The notes: generated from the letters alone by a model not told the origin. 55,293 nucleotides of DNA from Flavobacteriaceae bacterium (GCA_947488595.1 CANKZI010000018.1:1-55293), one strand, 5' to 3'. Positions 44,661 through 53,008 are shown, counted from the first letter of the stretch. Translations and numbers: made by a program.

Positions 44661-45607
44661 TGGAAAAATTGCGCATAGTTTTTATGGGAACACCCGAATT
44701 TGCTGTTGGTATTTTAGATACAATCATCAAAAACGAATATGAAATTGTTGGCGTGATTACAGCTGCGGATAAGCCTGCGGGTCGTGGACAAAAAATAAAA
44801 TTTTCGGCCGTAAAAGAATATGCACTGGCAAATCAATTGCCTTTGTTGCAGCCTACAAATCTAAAAGATTCAGCTTTTTTAGACGCATTAGCAGCGCTCG
44901 ATGCCAATTTACAGGTTGTTGTTGCTTTTAGAATGTTGCCTAAAATAGTTTGGGAAATGCCGAAATGGGGCACATTTAATTTACATGCTTCTTTACTACC
45001 CGATTACCGTGGCGCTGCACCTATCAATTGGGCGATTATCAATGGCGAAACAAAAACAGGCGTTACTACTTTTTTTATTGATGATAAGATTGATACAGGC
45101 GCGATGATTTTGAGTTCTGAATTAGCAATTGACATCAATGAAAATGCTGGGAATCTGCATGATAGGTTGATGATTTTAGGCAGTCAAACCGTAATAAAGA
45201 CATTGTCATTAATTGCAAGCGGAAATGCTGTAACTACCCAACAAACCAATCCCGAAAAAAGTAAAACTGCTAATAAATTGGATAAAGAAAATTGCAAAAT
45301 TGATTGGACAAAACCCACAGAAGAAATTTATAATTTAATTCGGGGGCTTTCACCCTATCCAACAGCATGGTGCTATTTTATAGATAATGATCAAGAATAC
45401 AGCGTCAAGATTTATGAAGCAAAAATAATTTTGGAGACACCAAAAGAAAGCATTGGTAGTATTATAGCAACCAAAAAAGCACTGCTAATTGCTACTCAAG
45501 ATGGATATATTCAAATTCTAGGATTACAATTTCCGGGAAAGAAAAAAATGACTACTTCAGAATTATTAAATGGAATGACATTTTCATCAAAAGCAAAGGT
45601 GTGTTAA
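44660..45607 (+). CDS. fmt: Methionyl-tRNA formyltransferase
   Basis: 315 residues. IVFMGTPEFAVGILDTII at the N-terminus; the catalytic region GTFNLHASLLPDYRGAAPIN with Asn-His-Asp in the HASLLPxYRG loop; GVTTFFIDDKIDTGAMI; and a C-terminal OB-like domain (from about 205). It formylates Met-tRNA(fMet) for translation initiation. Coupled to recQ by a TAATG overlap. Confidence 0.96.
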   Translation: MEKLRIVFMGTPEFAVGILDTIIKNEYEIVGVITAADKPAGRGQKIKFSAVKEYALANQLPLLQPTNLKDSAFLDALAALDANLQVVVAFRMLPKIVWEMPKWGTFNLHASLLPDYRGAAPINWAIINGETKTGVTTFFIDDKIDTGAMILSSELAIDINENAGNLHDRLMILGSQTVIKTLSLIASGNAVTTQQTNPEKSKTANKLDKENCKIDWTKPTEEIYNLIRGLSPYPTAWCYFIDNDQEYSVKIYEAKIILETPKESIGSIIATKKALLIATQDGYIQILGLQFPGKKKMTTSELLNGMTFSSKAKVC

Positions 45608-45710
45608 GTTGCGCCAACATTGAATTAATGCGAAATCTGTAAAAAACAACTTAGTTTATGAACAAAAGCATTAAGTTATCAACAAAAGCATTAAAAACAC
45701 TTCAAATCTC

Positions 45711-45740
45711 TTGTGCGGTAAGGAATTCCTATTAAATTTG
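45711..45740 (+). promoter_or_regulatory. Promoter of the HU gene
   Basis: TTG (45711-45713), a 19-bp spacer and TAAATTTG (45733-45740); the ATG follows 45 bases later. Just upstream AACAAAAGCATTAA is repeated (45661-45674 and 45681-45694). Confidence 0.68.
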
Positions 45741-45784
45741 TTATTATTAACATATTTTTTAACCAACAATTAATAACTATTATT

Positions 45785-46057
45785 ATGAACAAATCAGAAT
45801 TAATCGATGCTATCGCTGCAGACGCAGGAATTTCTAAAGCTGCTGCAAAATTAGCTTTAGAATCATTTTTAAACAATGTAGGTGGTACTTTGAAAAAAGG
45901 TGGTAGAGTTTCTCTAGTTGGGTTTGGATCTTGGTCTGTATCTGCAAGAGCTGCAAGAGACGGAAGAAATCCTCAAACAGGAGCGACAATTAAAATTGCT
46001 GCTAAAAAAGTAGTGAAATTTAAAGCGGGTGCCGAATTAGAAGGTGCAGTAAACTAA
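45785..46057 (+). CDS. hup: HU-family DNA-binding protein
   Basis: 90 residues. [20 protein letters not shown], then [27 protein letters not shown], with the beta-arm that intercalates in the minor groove, and [17 protein letters not shown]. Nucleoid-associated dimer that bends and compacts DNA. It has its own promoter and a terminator 25 bases after the stop. Which HU paralogue cannot be told. Confidence 0.95.
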   Translation: MNKSELIDAIAADAGISKAAAKLALESFLNNVGGTLKKGGRVSLVGFGSWSVSARAARDGRNPQTGATIKIAAKKVVKFKAGAELEGAVN

Positions 46058-46080
46058 ATTTTAGTGCGCTCATATCAATA

Positions 46081-46110
46081 AAGTCTTCCGAGTAATTGGA
46101 AGACTTTTTT
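46081..46110 (+). terminator. Rho-independent terminator of the HU gene
   Basis: AAGTCTTCC-GAGTAATT-GGAAGACTT followed by TTTTT. Confidence 0.88.
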
Positions 46111-46188
46111 TATTTCTTTCATAAAATTCAAAGATTTTTTTTACGAGTATTAAAATTTATTGGTTAAATTTATTGAAATTTAAGGAAA

Positions 46189-46823
46189 ATGATTTCAGAT
46201 AAACTCAAAAAAGGACATTTGCTTATCGCTGAACCTTCAATAATTGGAGATCAATCCTTTAATAGGTCTGTTATTTTATTGGCAGACCACAATAGCAATG
46301 GTTCGGTTGGATTTATCATTAACAAGCCATTAAAATATACTATCAACGACTTGGTTCCCGAAATTGATGCCAAATTTAAAATCTACAATGGCGGCCCGGT
46401 GGAGCAAGACAATCTTTATTTTATTCATAATATACCGGAATTGATTCCGAATAGCATCGAAATTTCAAACGGTATTTATTGGGGAGGTGATTTTGAATCG
46501 ACCAAATCACTAATAAATAATGGCGTTATCGATAAAAAGAATATTCGCTTTTTCTTGGGATATACCGGTTGGGAACCAAATCACTAATAAATAATGGCGT
46601 TATCGATAAAAAGAATATTCGCTTTTTCTTGGGATATACCGGTTGGGAACCAAAGCAATTGGAAACAGAAATGAATTCGAATTCTTGGATTATCGCCAAA
46701 AATAGCTACGAAAACAAGATTATCGGTAAATCGACGACTCATTTTTGGAAAGAAAAAATTATAGAATTGGGTGGCGATTATCTCATTTGGTCCAACGCGC
46801 CCGAAAACCCAATTTTAAATTAA
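46189..46823 (+). pseudogene. YqgE/AlgH family gene disrupted by a 74-bp tandem duplication
   Basis: The first part (ISDKLKKGHLLIAEPSIIGD, SVGFIINKPLKYTINDLV, IYNGGPVEQDNLYFIHN) and the last part (FFLGYTGWEPKQLETEMNSN, ending YLIWSNAPENPI) together make a complete 186-residue YqgE/AlgH protein. They are out of frame because 46501-46574 is repeated exactly as 46575-46648; 74 is not a multiple of three. The first frame therefore ends at WEPNH after 132 residues. Removing one copy restores a 561-base frame. YqgE proteins are conserved and of unsettled function. Either a recent mutation or an assembly artefact. Confidence 0.92.
46501..46654. repeat. Exact 74-bp tandem duplication with 6-bp ends
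   Basis: Copy 1 is 46501-46574, copy 2 is 46575-46648. Each begins with ACCAAA, which also occurs once more at 46649-46654. ACCAAA was thus present at both ends of the original single segment and is the likely slippage or recombination site. Confidence 0.95.
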
Positions 46824-47659
46824 CCCAATCGCACTAAAACATTGAGTTTTTGAATTAATTCTTCCGACAATTGCGTTGAAAATTCCTTTTTTCGGTATTT
46901 TGTGATGGGTTGAATACCTTGAATAACGCTTGTAATAAACAATTCGTCTGCTTTTTGAAGTTCAAATGGTGAAATTGATCTTTCGACAACCTCGATTTGT
47001 TCTATTTTTTTAGCCAATTTCAAAATTTGCTTCCGCATGACTCCATTCAAACAACCATCGGCTACAGGTGGCGTGATTAATACATTGCCAATGCGCATAA
47101 AAATATTGCCGTGAACTGCTTCCGCCACATTTTTCTCATCATTAAGTAAAAGACAATTGTCGAGACCATTTTCTTTGGCAAAAATACTTGCTGTAATGTT
47201 CAAGATTTTATTGGTTGTTTTTATCGTAGAAAGCAATTGCTTGCTCACGTAGAAATCTTTGTACAAATCGACTTCATAATGTTGATTCCTCATCTCGTAT
47301 AAAGGATTATTTAATAATGAAGCACTAATTAAAAAAGAAATACTATTATCGTTTGGCAAATAATAACCACCATTGTTGCGGTAAACAGTAATTCGGATGC
47401 GTGCAACATCATTACAATTATTGGCTTTTGCGACATTAAGTAATTGCGCTTCGAAATATTCCATCGTAAAATCCATAGGAATTTCCATACGTACAATACG
47501 CATCGAAGCCATCAATCTAAAATAATGGTCTTCGAGAAAAAGAATTTTATTGTCGACACACTTTAAAGTTTCAAAAACACCATCGCCAAAGAGAAAAGCG
47601 CGGTTATTGACCAATAAATTAGTTTCTGAAGCGAGAAGAGTTCCGTTAAAATTAATCAT
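46820..47659 (-). CDS. PLP-dependent aminotransferase, class IV
   Basis: 279 residues. RAFLFGDGVFETLKCVDNKI at the N-terminus, the PLP-lysine region STIKTTNKILNITASIFAKE, LLLNDEKNVAEAVHGNIFM and DGCLNGVMRKQIL match fold type IV enzymes (branched-chain aminotransferase, aminodeoxychorismate lyase, D-amino acid aminotransferase). Size and the FGDGVFET motif fit the lyase/D-amino acid group, but the substrate is open. Its end overlaps the end of the broken yqgE gene by 4 bases (convergent). A -7 box at 47684-47691 gives it a leader of only about 18 nt. Confidence 0.88.
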   Translation of the reverse strand: MINFNGTLLASETNLLVNNRAFLFGDGVFETLKCVDNKILFLEDHYFRLMASMRIVRMEIPMDFTMEYFEAQLLNVAKANNCNDVARIRITVYRNNGGYYLPNDNSISFLISASLLNNPLYEMRNQHYEVDLYKDFYVSKQLLSTIKTTNKILNITASIFAKENGLDNCLLLNDEKNVAEAVHGNIFMRIGNVLITPPVADGCLNGVMRKQILKLAKKIEQIEVVERSISPFELQKADELFITSVIQGIQPITKYRKKEFSTQLSEELIQKLNVLVRLG

Positions 47660-47663
47660 AAAA

Positions 47664-47683
47664 AAGCCCTAAATGAATTAGGG
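47664..47683 (-). terminator. Terminator of the START-like gene, placed in the leader of the next gene
   Basis: On the minus strand GCCCTAA-TTCA-TTTAGGGC followed by TTTTTT and, one base later, the ATG of the aminotransferase gene. Confidence 0.75.
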
Positions 47684-47691
47684 CAAATATA
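47684..47691 (-). promoter_or_regulatory. -7 box for the aminotransferase gene
   Basis: On the minus strand TATATTTG. It abuts the terminator stem, so transcription of the aminotransferase would begin within the stem. No convincing TTTG lies upstream. Confidence 0.45.
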
Positions 47692-47706
47692 GTTCTAATA
47701 ATTATT

Positions 47707-48099
47707 TTAAACGGAACCAATGACATGTTTTAAATCAGCTATTTGATTTTCCCAAAGTAAGGCCGCTTCGTCTAGTTCATCTTCTGGCGCATAATCAATG
47801 ACCATTAAGGAAACATCTTTAGTAATTTCATCTTCTAAAATACGAAGTTCAAAAAAATAATCAGTATCTAAATCTTCGGCGTCTATCCAACGGAACTTAA
47901 TTTTTTCGCCCGATTTTTTTGACGCTACTCTGGCTTTTTCTTCGGAGTCATTCCAAATAAAAGTAAAAAATTCTCCTCGTGAATTGACATTATCGGCGAA
48001 CCATTCTGACAAACCTGATGGGGTTGATATGTATTGATATAATAATTGTGGTGAAGAATTGATTGGGAATTCTAATTCGTATTTTACTTTGACTTCCAT
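47707..48099 (-). CDS. START-like domain protein
   Basis: 130 residues. ELEFPINSSPQLLYQYISTP at the start, GLSEWFADNVNSRGEFFTFI and WNDSEEKARVASKKSGEKIK follow: the START/SRPBCC-like fold described for a small Bacteroidetes family next to this aminotransferase. The acidic tail (EITKDVSLMVIDYAPEDELD) is typical. It probably binds a hydrophobic ligand; no enzymatic role can be assigned. Confidence 0.85.
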   Translation of the reverse strand: MEVKVKYELEFPINSSPQLLYQYISTPSGLSEWFADNVNSRGEFFTFIWNDSEEKARVASKKSGEKIKFRWIDAEDLDTDYFFELRILEDEITKDVSLMVIDYAPEDELDEAALLWENQIADLKHVIGSV

Positions 48100-48186
48100 T
48101 TATAGTGACTAATTTTTTGGAAATATATAGAATAATAATTCAATAAAAAAGCATTTATAAAAATAAAATTATTTGTGCTTAATATA

Positions 48187-48217
48187 TTTGCAACCTTTAA
48201 ATTTAGTTTTATATTTG
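48187..48217 (+). promoter_or_regulatory. Promoter of the tRNA-Met gene
   Basis: TTTG (48187-48190), a 19-bp spacer and TATATTTG (48210-48217), a full consensus match, 34 bases before the tRNA. Confidence 0.78.
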
Positions 48218-48250
48218 CACCCGCATTGAGAGGTGCTTTATTACTATTTT

Positions 48251-48324
48251 GGCGAGGTAGCTCAGTCGGTTAGAGCGCAGGATTCATAACCCTGAGGTCA
48301 CGGGTTCAACTCCCGTCCTCGCTA
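48251..48324 (+). tRNA. tRNA-Met (anticodon CAT)
   Basis: 74 nt cloverleaf: acceptor GGCGAGG with CCTCGCT (the first pair is G-U), D arm GCTC/GAGC, anticodon stem CAGGA...TCCTG-type with loop containing CAT, T arm ACGGG-TTCAACT-CCCGT, discriminator A. CCA is not encoded. It lacks the initiator C1-A72 type pairing, so elongator Met is most likely; a CAT anticodon could also be Ile with lysidine. It serves as the attachment site side for the integrase gene that follows. Confidence 0.95.
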
Positions 48325-48339
48325 CTTAAAAGAATTCAA

Positions 48340-48376
48340 CAAAAAAGCGGTTTAGTGTGCACTAAACCGCTTTTTT
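48340..48376 (+). terminator. Rho-independent terminator between tRNA-Met and the integrase gene
   Basis: AAAAGCGGTTTAGT-GTGC-ACTAAACCGCTTTT with a perfect 14-bp stem and T-run. The T-run ends directly before the first in-frame ATG of the integrase. Confidence 0.9.
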
Positions 48377-48377
48377 T

Positions 48378-49742
48378 ATGTCTAGTATTTTATTACTTTT
48401 ACAAAGAGTACACCAAAACGTACACCAAACAAGACACCTTTTGACCAAAAAAAAATTTTCCGAACCTAAAATTTACACCGGTGGTGTGGATATCACATTA
48501 TGGAATGAGCTCTCCAAAGAAGAGCAAAATAATGCTATGTCGAAGGATTGGTATATCTATTACAAATTCATTGATGATACCACTGGAAAACTAAAACGAA
48601 TGCCTAACATCAAAGGAGGTTGCAATAGGTGTAAAACAAAAAGAGAAAGATTAACAATGCTTACTCATTTAAGAGATGCTCTTGAGTGCCTTGTAGAGAA
48701 AGGCTTAAATCCATATTTAGACCCTGATTTGAGCTTTCTCGAATTAGAAACATCAACTTCGAGTAAAAGTAAAACACCTTTAAAAACTCAAATTCCAGAA
48801 AGCAAAGTAACTCCGATAATTCCTGAACCAGTAAAAGTTGCGCAACAGGAAGCTGTTTTGTCTATTAAAGATGCTTTTGAATATGCTCTAAAAGTTAAGA
48901 AAAAATCATTGAATGATACTTCCTATATCAATTTTGCTGGAAGAATTAATCGATTTAAAAAAGCATTAGACGAAAATGCTCCAATCACATCGCTAACCCG
49001 CAAAAAAACCAATGAGTATCTCAATGGTATTTTAGAGAATACAAGTGCTCGTAACCGGAACAATTCTCGCATTGACCTAAGTTCTTTATTTGAAGTTTTA
49101 GCTAATGATGAAATAATACCAGAGAACTTTATAAAGCGAATAAACACCATAAAAACTAAACCCGAGAGAAACAAAACGTATACTCCCGAAATGCAAGAAA
49201 ACATTTATTCTTATCTTAAAAAAACGGACCCTATCCTTTTACTGTTCATAAAATTTATCTCGTATAATTTTTTACGTCCAGTTGAAGTTTGTCGGTTAAA
49301 GGTCAAAGATTTAGATATCAAAGACAAAAAATTATACGTTAAAGCCAAAAATAAACCAGTGAAAATTAAAATAATTCCAGAGATTCTTATCAAGGATTTG
49401 CCGGATTTATCAAAGATGAATAAAGATGATTTTTTATTTACGCCTTCTAAAATCGGTGGTGAATGGATTGCGTCGGAAAACAATCGAAGAGATAACTTTT
49501 CTAAACGATTTAAGCTTGTGGTAAAAGACCATTTTGGATTAGGTTCCGATTATGGTATGTATAGTTTTAGACATACTTTCATAACCAAATTATATAGAGA
49601 ATTACGCAAAACGTATTCTCCATTTGAAGCAAAAAGTATTTTGATGAACATTACAGGTCATTCTACAATGTCTGCTCTCGAACTCTATTTAAGGGATATT
49701 GATGCTGAACTGCCAGAAGATTATTCTCATTTACTTAAATAA
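48378..49742 (+). CDS. Tyrosine recombinase/integrase of a tRNA-Met-associated island
   Basis: 454 residues. FSEPKIYTGGVDITLWNELS, YIYYKFIDDTTGKLKRMPNI and TKRERLTMLTHLRDAL form the N-terminal arm-binding type of Bacteroidetes integrases. A SAM-like core-binding domain follows (about 160-255). The catalytic domain has Arg in YNFLRPVEVCRLKVKDLD, Lys in LYVKAKNKPVKIKIIP, HxxR in GMYSFRHTFITKLYREL and GHSTMSALELYLRDID with the nucleophile Tyr. The first ATG sits on the tail of the terminator and gives ~22 non-homologous residues; a TTG at 48441 is a possible true start. The position just 3' of a tRNA gene is the usual site for such elements. Confidence 0.92.
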   Translation: MSSILLLLQRVHQNVHQTRHLLTKKKFSEPKIYTGGVDITLWNELSKEEQNNAMSKDWYIYYKFIDDTTGKLKRMPNIKGGCNRCKTKRERLTMLTHLRDALECLVEKGLNPYLDPDLSFLELETSTSSKSKTPLKTQIPESKVTPIIPEPVKVAQQEAVLSIKDAFEYALKVKKKSLNDTSYINFAGRINRFKKALDENAPITSLTRKKTNEYLNGILENTSARNRNNSRIDLSSLFEVLANDEIIPENFIKRINTIKTKPERNKTYTPEMQENIYSYLKKTDPILLLFIKFISYNFLRPVEVCRLKVKDLDIKDKKLYVKAKNKPVKIKIIPEILIKDLPDLSKMNKDDFLFTPSKIGGEWIASENNRRDNFSKRFKLVVKDHFGLGSDYGMYSFRHTFITKLYRELRKTYSPFEAKSILMNITGHSTMSALELYLRDIDAELPEDYSHLLK

Positions 49743-49872
49743 ATATTGATTATTTTTTTTGAATATTAATTCTGTCAATTGAGATAATTATTCATCTTCG
49801 AAAAGCTGCAATTTGCAAGAACATTTGCAATTATAATCAACGGTGTAAGTCTAGCTCGCAGAAACATCAGGC

Positions 49873-49994
49873 ATACCTCACGTCTACCTCAGGACCTACA
49901 TTCAATGAGCTAAATATACCTTAGCGATACCTCAGGTATTCCTTTGCTTACATAAGGTTTACCCAAGGTATACTTATGTTTACGCGGGGTAAAC
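49873..49994. repeat. Degenerate 11-bp tandem repeat after the integrase gene
   Basis: Units about 11 bp apart around TACCTCAGG: ATACCTCACGT, CTACCTCAGGA, ..., TACCTTAGCGA, TACCTCAGGTA, then variants ACATAAGGTTT, ACCCAAGGTAT, ACTTATGTTTA and CGCGGGGTAAA. About eleven units, roughly one per DNA turn. The whole gap 49743-50145 has no gene. Confidence 0.6.
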
Positions 49995-50145
49995 CTTTTT
50001 AAGTGTTTCTGACTTTTATTTCATTTATAAAGCGGAATTCCCAGAAAAAAGAATATTCAACTTGAGTCGTAAAATGTTCAGATGTTCAAATTCGAAAAAT
50101 TATTAATCATAATATAAATAACAATTTAAATCGGTTAGATTTTTT

Positions 50146-50655
50146 TTAAACACTCTCATCTACCCATTGAATAGCTTCGATAAAATCAATTCCTTTTACC
50201 TCCTCAAAAAAATCTATTTCACTCTGGTGAGGAAGAAAATCAGAAATGATGCGTACAATAAAATCTTGCGGTTTTTTTAAAAACATAAAGGTATAATCTT
50301 CCATATTAATGATTGTTTGCTTTTCCAAATCGGTTGTTCTCACAAACTTATCCGAAGTCAGCGAGGCTAAACTTGGAAGCTTTGTTTTGGACTCAGAAAT
50401 GATTGGCGCACCATTTTCAAACAAACCACCTTCATATCCATACAAAGATGAATTTGTAATTTCTATTGGTTTTCCAAATCCCATTAAGACAGTAATATCA
50501 CAATCAGGCGAATGCATTAATGCCTTTGCAGTGCTTTCTCTCCCAATACCAGAAATCATTACTTCGTAGTGGTGGTTTAAGTTAGAGATACGAGACAAAG
50601 CATTTAGCACTTTTTCTTGCTCTATCTCCATTGGGGTCAGAATTAGGATTTTCAT
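50146..50655 (-). CDS. Small nucleoside phosphorylase/MTA-SAH nucleosidase-like protein
   Basis: 169 residues. MKILILTPMEIEQEKVLNAL, the ISGIGRESTAKALMHS segment and DITVLMGFGKPIE mirror the start, GIGxxxA loop and xxGxxG strand of the PNP/UDP superfamily. FVRTTDLEKQTIINMEDYTF corresponds to the 'NMExxA' substrate-binding motif (Met-Glu kept). It is some 60 residues shorter than typical nucleosidases, and the last helical catalytic segment is not clear. It may cleave a nucleoside or be a binding protein. Separate gene on the minus strand inside the putative island. Confidence 0.6.
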   Translation of the reverse strand: MKILILTPMEIEQEKVLNALSRISNLNHHYEVMISGIGRESTAKALMHSPDCDITVLMGFGKPIEITNSSLYGYEGGLFENGAPIISESKTKLPSLASLTSDKFVRTTDLEKQTIINMEDYTFMFLKKPQDFIVRIISDFLPHQSEIDFFEEVKGIDFIEAIQWVDESV

Positions 50656-50917
50656 TGTTTTTAATTGATTTTAGGAGGTTAATTAAATTATGAAATATGA
50701 TTTCAAATAAAAAAAACACAAATATTAGATTTTAAAATTGAATTATCTATCGATTTCATTTTTAATCATTTTAATAATAAAGTACTAACTAGCCGTGATT
50801 AGTTCCTCAGTTCGCTAATGTTTATCTGTTCTTATTTTACAGTTGAATGCTTTGCTTTTGACGATGGTGCTTACAGTCAACAAAAATAAACCGAATGATT
50901 CAAGAGTTTAATCCTTG

Positions 50918-50947
50918 TTTGAATGATAAGAAAAATACCTAACTTTG
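50918..50947 (+). promoter_or_regulatory. Promoter of the NQAD-repeat protein gene
   Basis: TTTG (50918-50921), an 18-bp spacer and TAACTTTG (50940-50947); the ATG follows 20 bases later. A full Bacteroidetes consensus match. Confidence 0.75.
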
Positions 50948-50966
50948 AATTACTAAATTAATAAGT

Positions 50967-51305
50967 ATGAGACGATTTTATTTTATTTCAATAATAGCGC
51001 TGTTTTTTGCGCCACTGACTTTTGCACAAAAAGTAAATTCAGTTCAATATCCCAACCAAGCTGATGTAAAAGTATTTGTAGTAGATTATGAAAACCAAGC
51101 TGATTTAAAAGTATTTAAAGTAAAATACCAAAACCAAGCTGACAAAAATGATGGTAAGTGGTTTTTTACCGAATATGCTAATCAAGCTGACAAAAAAATA
51201 TGTTTTGTAGAATACGCCAATCAAGCCGACTTAAAGATTTACTTTGTGAAATATGAAAATCAAGCAGGGTGGAATAGTAAGTCTAAGATTCATTTGATGT
51301 ATTGA
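50967..51305 (+). CDS. Secreted repeat protein with six Y-x-NQA motifs (DUF6150-like)
   Basis: 112 residues with signal peptide MRRFYFISIIALFFAPLTFA. The mature part is nearly all short repeats of about 14 residues: VQYPNQADVKVFV, VDYENQADLKVFK, VKYQNQADKND, TEYANQADKKICF, VEYANQADLKIYF, VKYENQAGW. The pattern suggests a small beta structure (a strand per repeat). It fits the DUF6150 group as I remember it; function unknown. Monocistronic with its own promoter. Confidence 0.75.
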   Translation: MRRFYFISIIALFFAPLTFAQKVNSVQYPNQADVKVFVVDYENQADLKVFKVKYQNQADKNDGKWFFTEYANQADKKICFVEYANQADLKIYFVKYENQAGWNSKSKIHLMY

Positions 51306-51554
51306 ATGTTTTATAATAAAACGTGTTTATAATATTAAAAATGCAAAAAAATTATTGCTAAATTTTCGATGCTCAACTTGCTTTATATAAAGTAGACGAA
51401 AAGTAATTGTTCTAATATAATGTTTCGTGATGTTGCCCTTTGCCCATCCCTGAAAAAAAGGACTGATATAAATTCAAGAGATAGTAAGTTTTTTTTTAAC
51501 AATAGTGTGTAAAAGGCACTATCCTAAAAAGTGTGTAATTTTAAAAAATATATA

Positions 51555-51578
51555 TTTTACTGACTATTATCAGTAAAA
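51555..51578. terminator. Hairpin in the gap before the unknown 138-residue protein gene
   Basis: TTTTACTGA-CTATTA-TCAGTAAAA, a 9-bp stem with a 6-nt loop. It lies 32 bases past the end of the minus-strand gene at 51610, where a terminator would be expected. The gap 51306-51609 also holds AGTGTGTAA twice (about 51506 and 51531), reminiscent of an insertion-sequence end, but no transposase. Confidence 0.45.
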
Positions 51579-51609
51579 GTAAATAAAATAGTTCCCTTAC
51601 ATTGTTATA

Positions 51610-52026
51610 CTACATCACCTCAAGCCCATCAGCCATTTTTAGCTCAATATCATAATAATTAAAGTCATTTGGAGTGCCATTTTCAACTTCAATTATGTTT
51701 AACACGCAATCTTTTTGAGGAATTGGTGGGAAAAACAACGAAAAGTATTGCCAATCTTTTTTTGACTCAAAATTTCTTAGTGCAGGTGCTATTGTTATTC
51801 CAGTAGCATTCGTCATAGTATAACGCTTCTTGCTTTGTGAATTTTCAATAAATGTGTCAGGCGAAATTTTAATCCAGCCTCCATTATCGTATTTGTCGGT
51901 TGTCGTATATCCAAAATCAATTTTAGTTAATTCGGGAGACAAACTAATTCTAAGCAATATTGGATTAGACGCTCCATCTCCAAGCACATTAAAATGAAAT
52001 ATCAAATTTTTGTCTTTCTTTATCAT
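51610..52026 (-). CDS. Unknown protein, paralogue of the one at 54263
   Basis: 138 residues, soluble, beta-rich. Aligned motifs shared with the 154-residue protein at 54263: LTKIDFGYTTTDKYDNGGWI against FTRIDFVYISPRKYVNGGWI; the TITIAPALRNFESKKDWQYF stretch (here GITIAPALRNFESK) against NIPLAPAKYYFKSKGQ; FSLFFPPIPQ against FTLVFPALPK; and IIEVENGT against IIESLAEGT. No family recognised. It starts one base after the stop of the WYL regulator gene, so the two form an operon. Confidence 0.75.
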   Translation of the reverse strand: MIKKDKNLIFHFNVLGDGASNPILLRISLSPELTKIDFGYTTTDKYDNGGWIKISPDTFIENSQSKKRYTMTNATGITIAPALRNFESKKDWQYFSLFFPPIPQKDCVLNIIEVENGTPNDFNYYDIELKMADGLEVM

Positions 52027-52027
52027 C

Positions 52028-53008
52028 TTACAACAATGTTTTTGTTTGTACTCTTAACCATTCTGGACTAATAACTTCAAGATTTTTTCCATAAGATCGG
52101 AACAACCTAATCAACTCGATACTTGGAACCACGTCCACAGTAAAAAAACTAGAACCTGATTCATTTTTTTCAGGCTGCTGACTAAAATGTATTGGATAAG
52201 CTTCAAAGTAGTTGGTTATTTTTATAGAAGTTAGAAATGTAATCCTTTGTTTCGGTTGATTCTCTATTGGATAAACACCGTAAATATCATTGCAGTAACT
52301 TTCAACTTCATTTTCGTGACTATCAACGTATTTTTTTTTTAAATGCACTGGCTCGTATATTCTATCTAGTCCAAAGGTTCTAATTGCTTTGTGAGATTCA
52401 GAATATGCTACAAGATACCAGCGATTTTCAAATTCTTTAAGTAGAATAGGATGCACTATAATCGCTTTGAATTCTCGGTAAGTGTAGGAGTAATGTGAAA
52501 AAGAAACTGGACGCTGATTTTTACAGGCATTAAACAAAGTATTAAAGTTTTCATATCCTTTAGCGCCATCAACATAATCGGTCAGTAGTATTTTTCTTTT
52601 GGTATCGCTGTCTGGAAACTCTTCTTTGTAGGTCGCTAATATTTTTTGAATGGCATGACTAAATCGTTCATTCACTCTATTTCCACCACCTAAATTATTT
52701 ACCAAGTCCAAAGCTTCCTTTATACTTGAAATATCGCTATCTGTAAGCGGGATCGAATTTATGGAGTAATTGGGATTGGAATAATAATATCCTAGATTTT
52801 TTCTACAAAAAACAATTGGAGCTTCAAAAACGTCCGACTGTTTCATGTTTCTTATATCCTTTTCAAGCGTATCCAAAGAAGGTGCTTTATCCAAGCTAAT
52901 CTCACAAGCTTCTTGAAGATTCAATAATGTAGGATAGGGTTTGTAAATGTTTTTCAACATTTTATCTATGACTCGATACCTACTGTAAGCAGATTTTGAA
53001 ACATCCAT
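52028..53008 (-). CDS. WYL-domain transcriptional regulator
   Basis: 326 residues from the ATG at 53008 (an ATG nine codons upstream adds only basic residues). N-terminal winged-helix-like region SRYRVIDKMLKNIYKPYPTL, APSLDTLEKDIRNMKQSDVF. The WYL domain starts near 160: NQRPVSFSHYSYTYREFKAI, VHPILLKEFENRWYLVAYSE, IRTFGLDRIYEPV. A C-terminal extension (WCX-like) ends at EWLRVQTKTLL. WYL proteins are ligand-responsive regulators, often of phage-defence or DNA-damage genes, though here no known defence gene is nearby. A palindrome 38 bases before the ATG is a likely autoregulatory operator. Confidence 0.88.
   Translation of the reverse strand: MDVSKSAYSRYRVIDKMLKNIYKPYPTLLNLQEACEISLDKAPSLDTLEKDIRNMKQSDVFEAPIVFCRKNLGYYYSNPNYSINSIPLTDSDISSIKEALDLVNNLGGGNRVNERFSHAIQKILATYKEEFPDSDTKRKILLTDYVDGAKGYENFNTLFNACKNQRPVSFSHYSYTYREFKAIIVHPILLKEFENRWYLVAYSESHKAIRTFGLDRIYEPVHLKKKYVDSHENEVESYCNDIYGVYPIENQPKQRITFLTSIKITNYFEAYPIHFSQQPEKNESGSSFFTVDVVPSIELIRLFRSYGKNLEVISPEWLRVQTKTLL

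Noticed and set aside
45661..45694. Possible replication origin (TTATCAACA near two AACAAAAGCATTAA repeats)
   Set aside because: Only one DnaA-box-like sequence with a mismatch; no dnaA, dnaN or AT-rich unwinding array. HU promoter context explains the region.
48251..48324. Initiator tRNA or tRNA-Ile(CAT) as alternative identity
   Set aside because: The first pair and stem sequence do not look like an initiator; Ile with lysidine cannot be excluded but the body resembles elongator Met.
51500..51540. Insertion sequence end (AGTGTGTAA twice)
   Set aside because: No transposase and no matching second inverted end nearby; at most a remnant.
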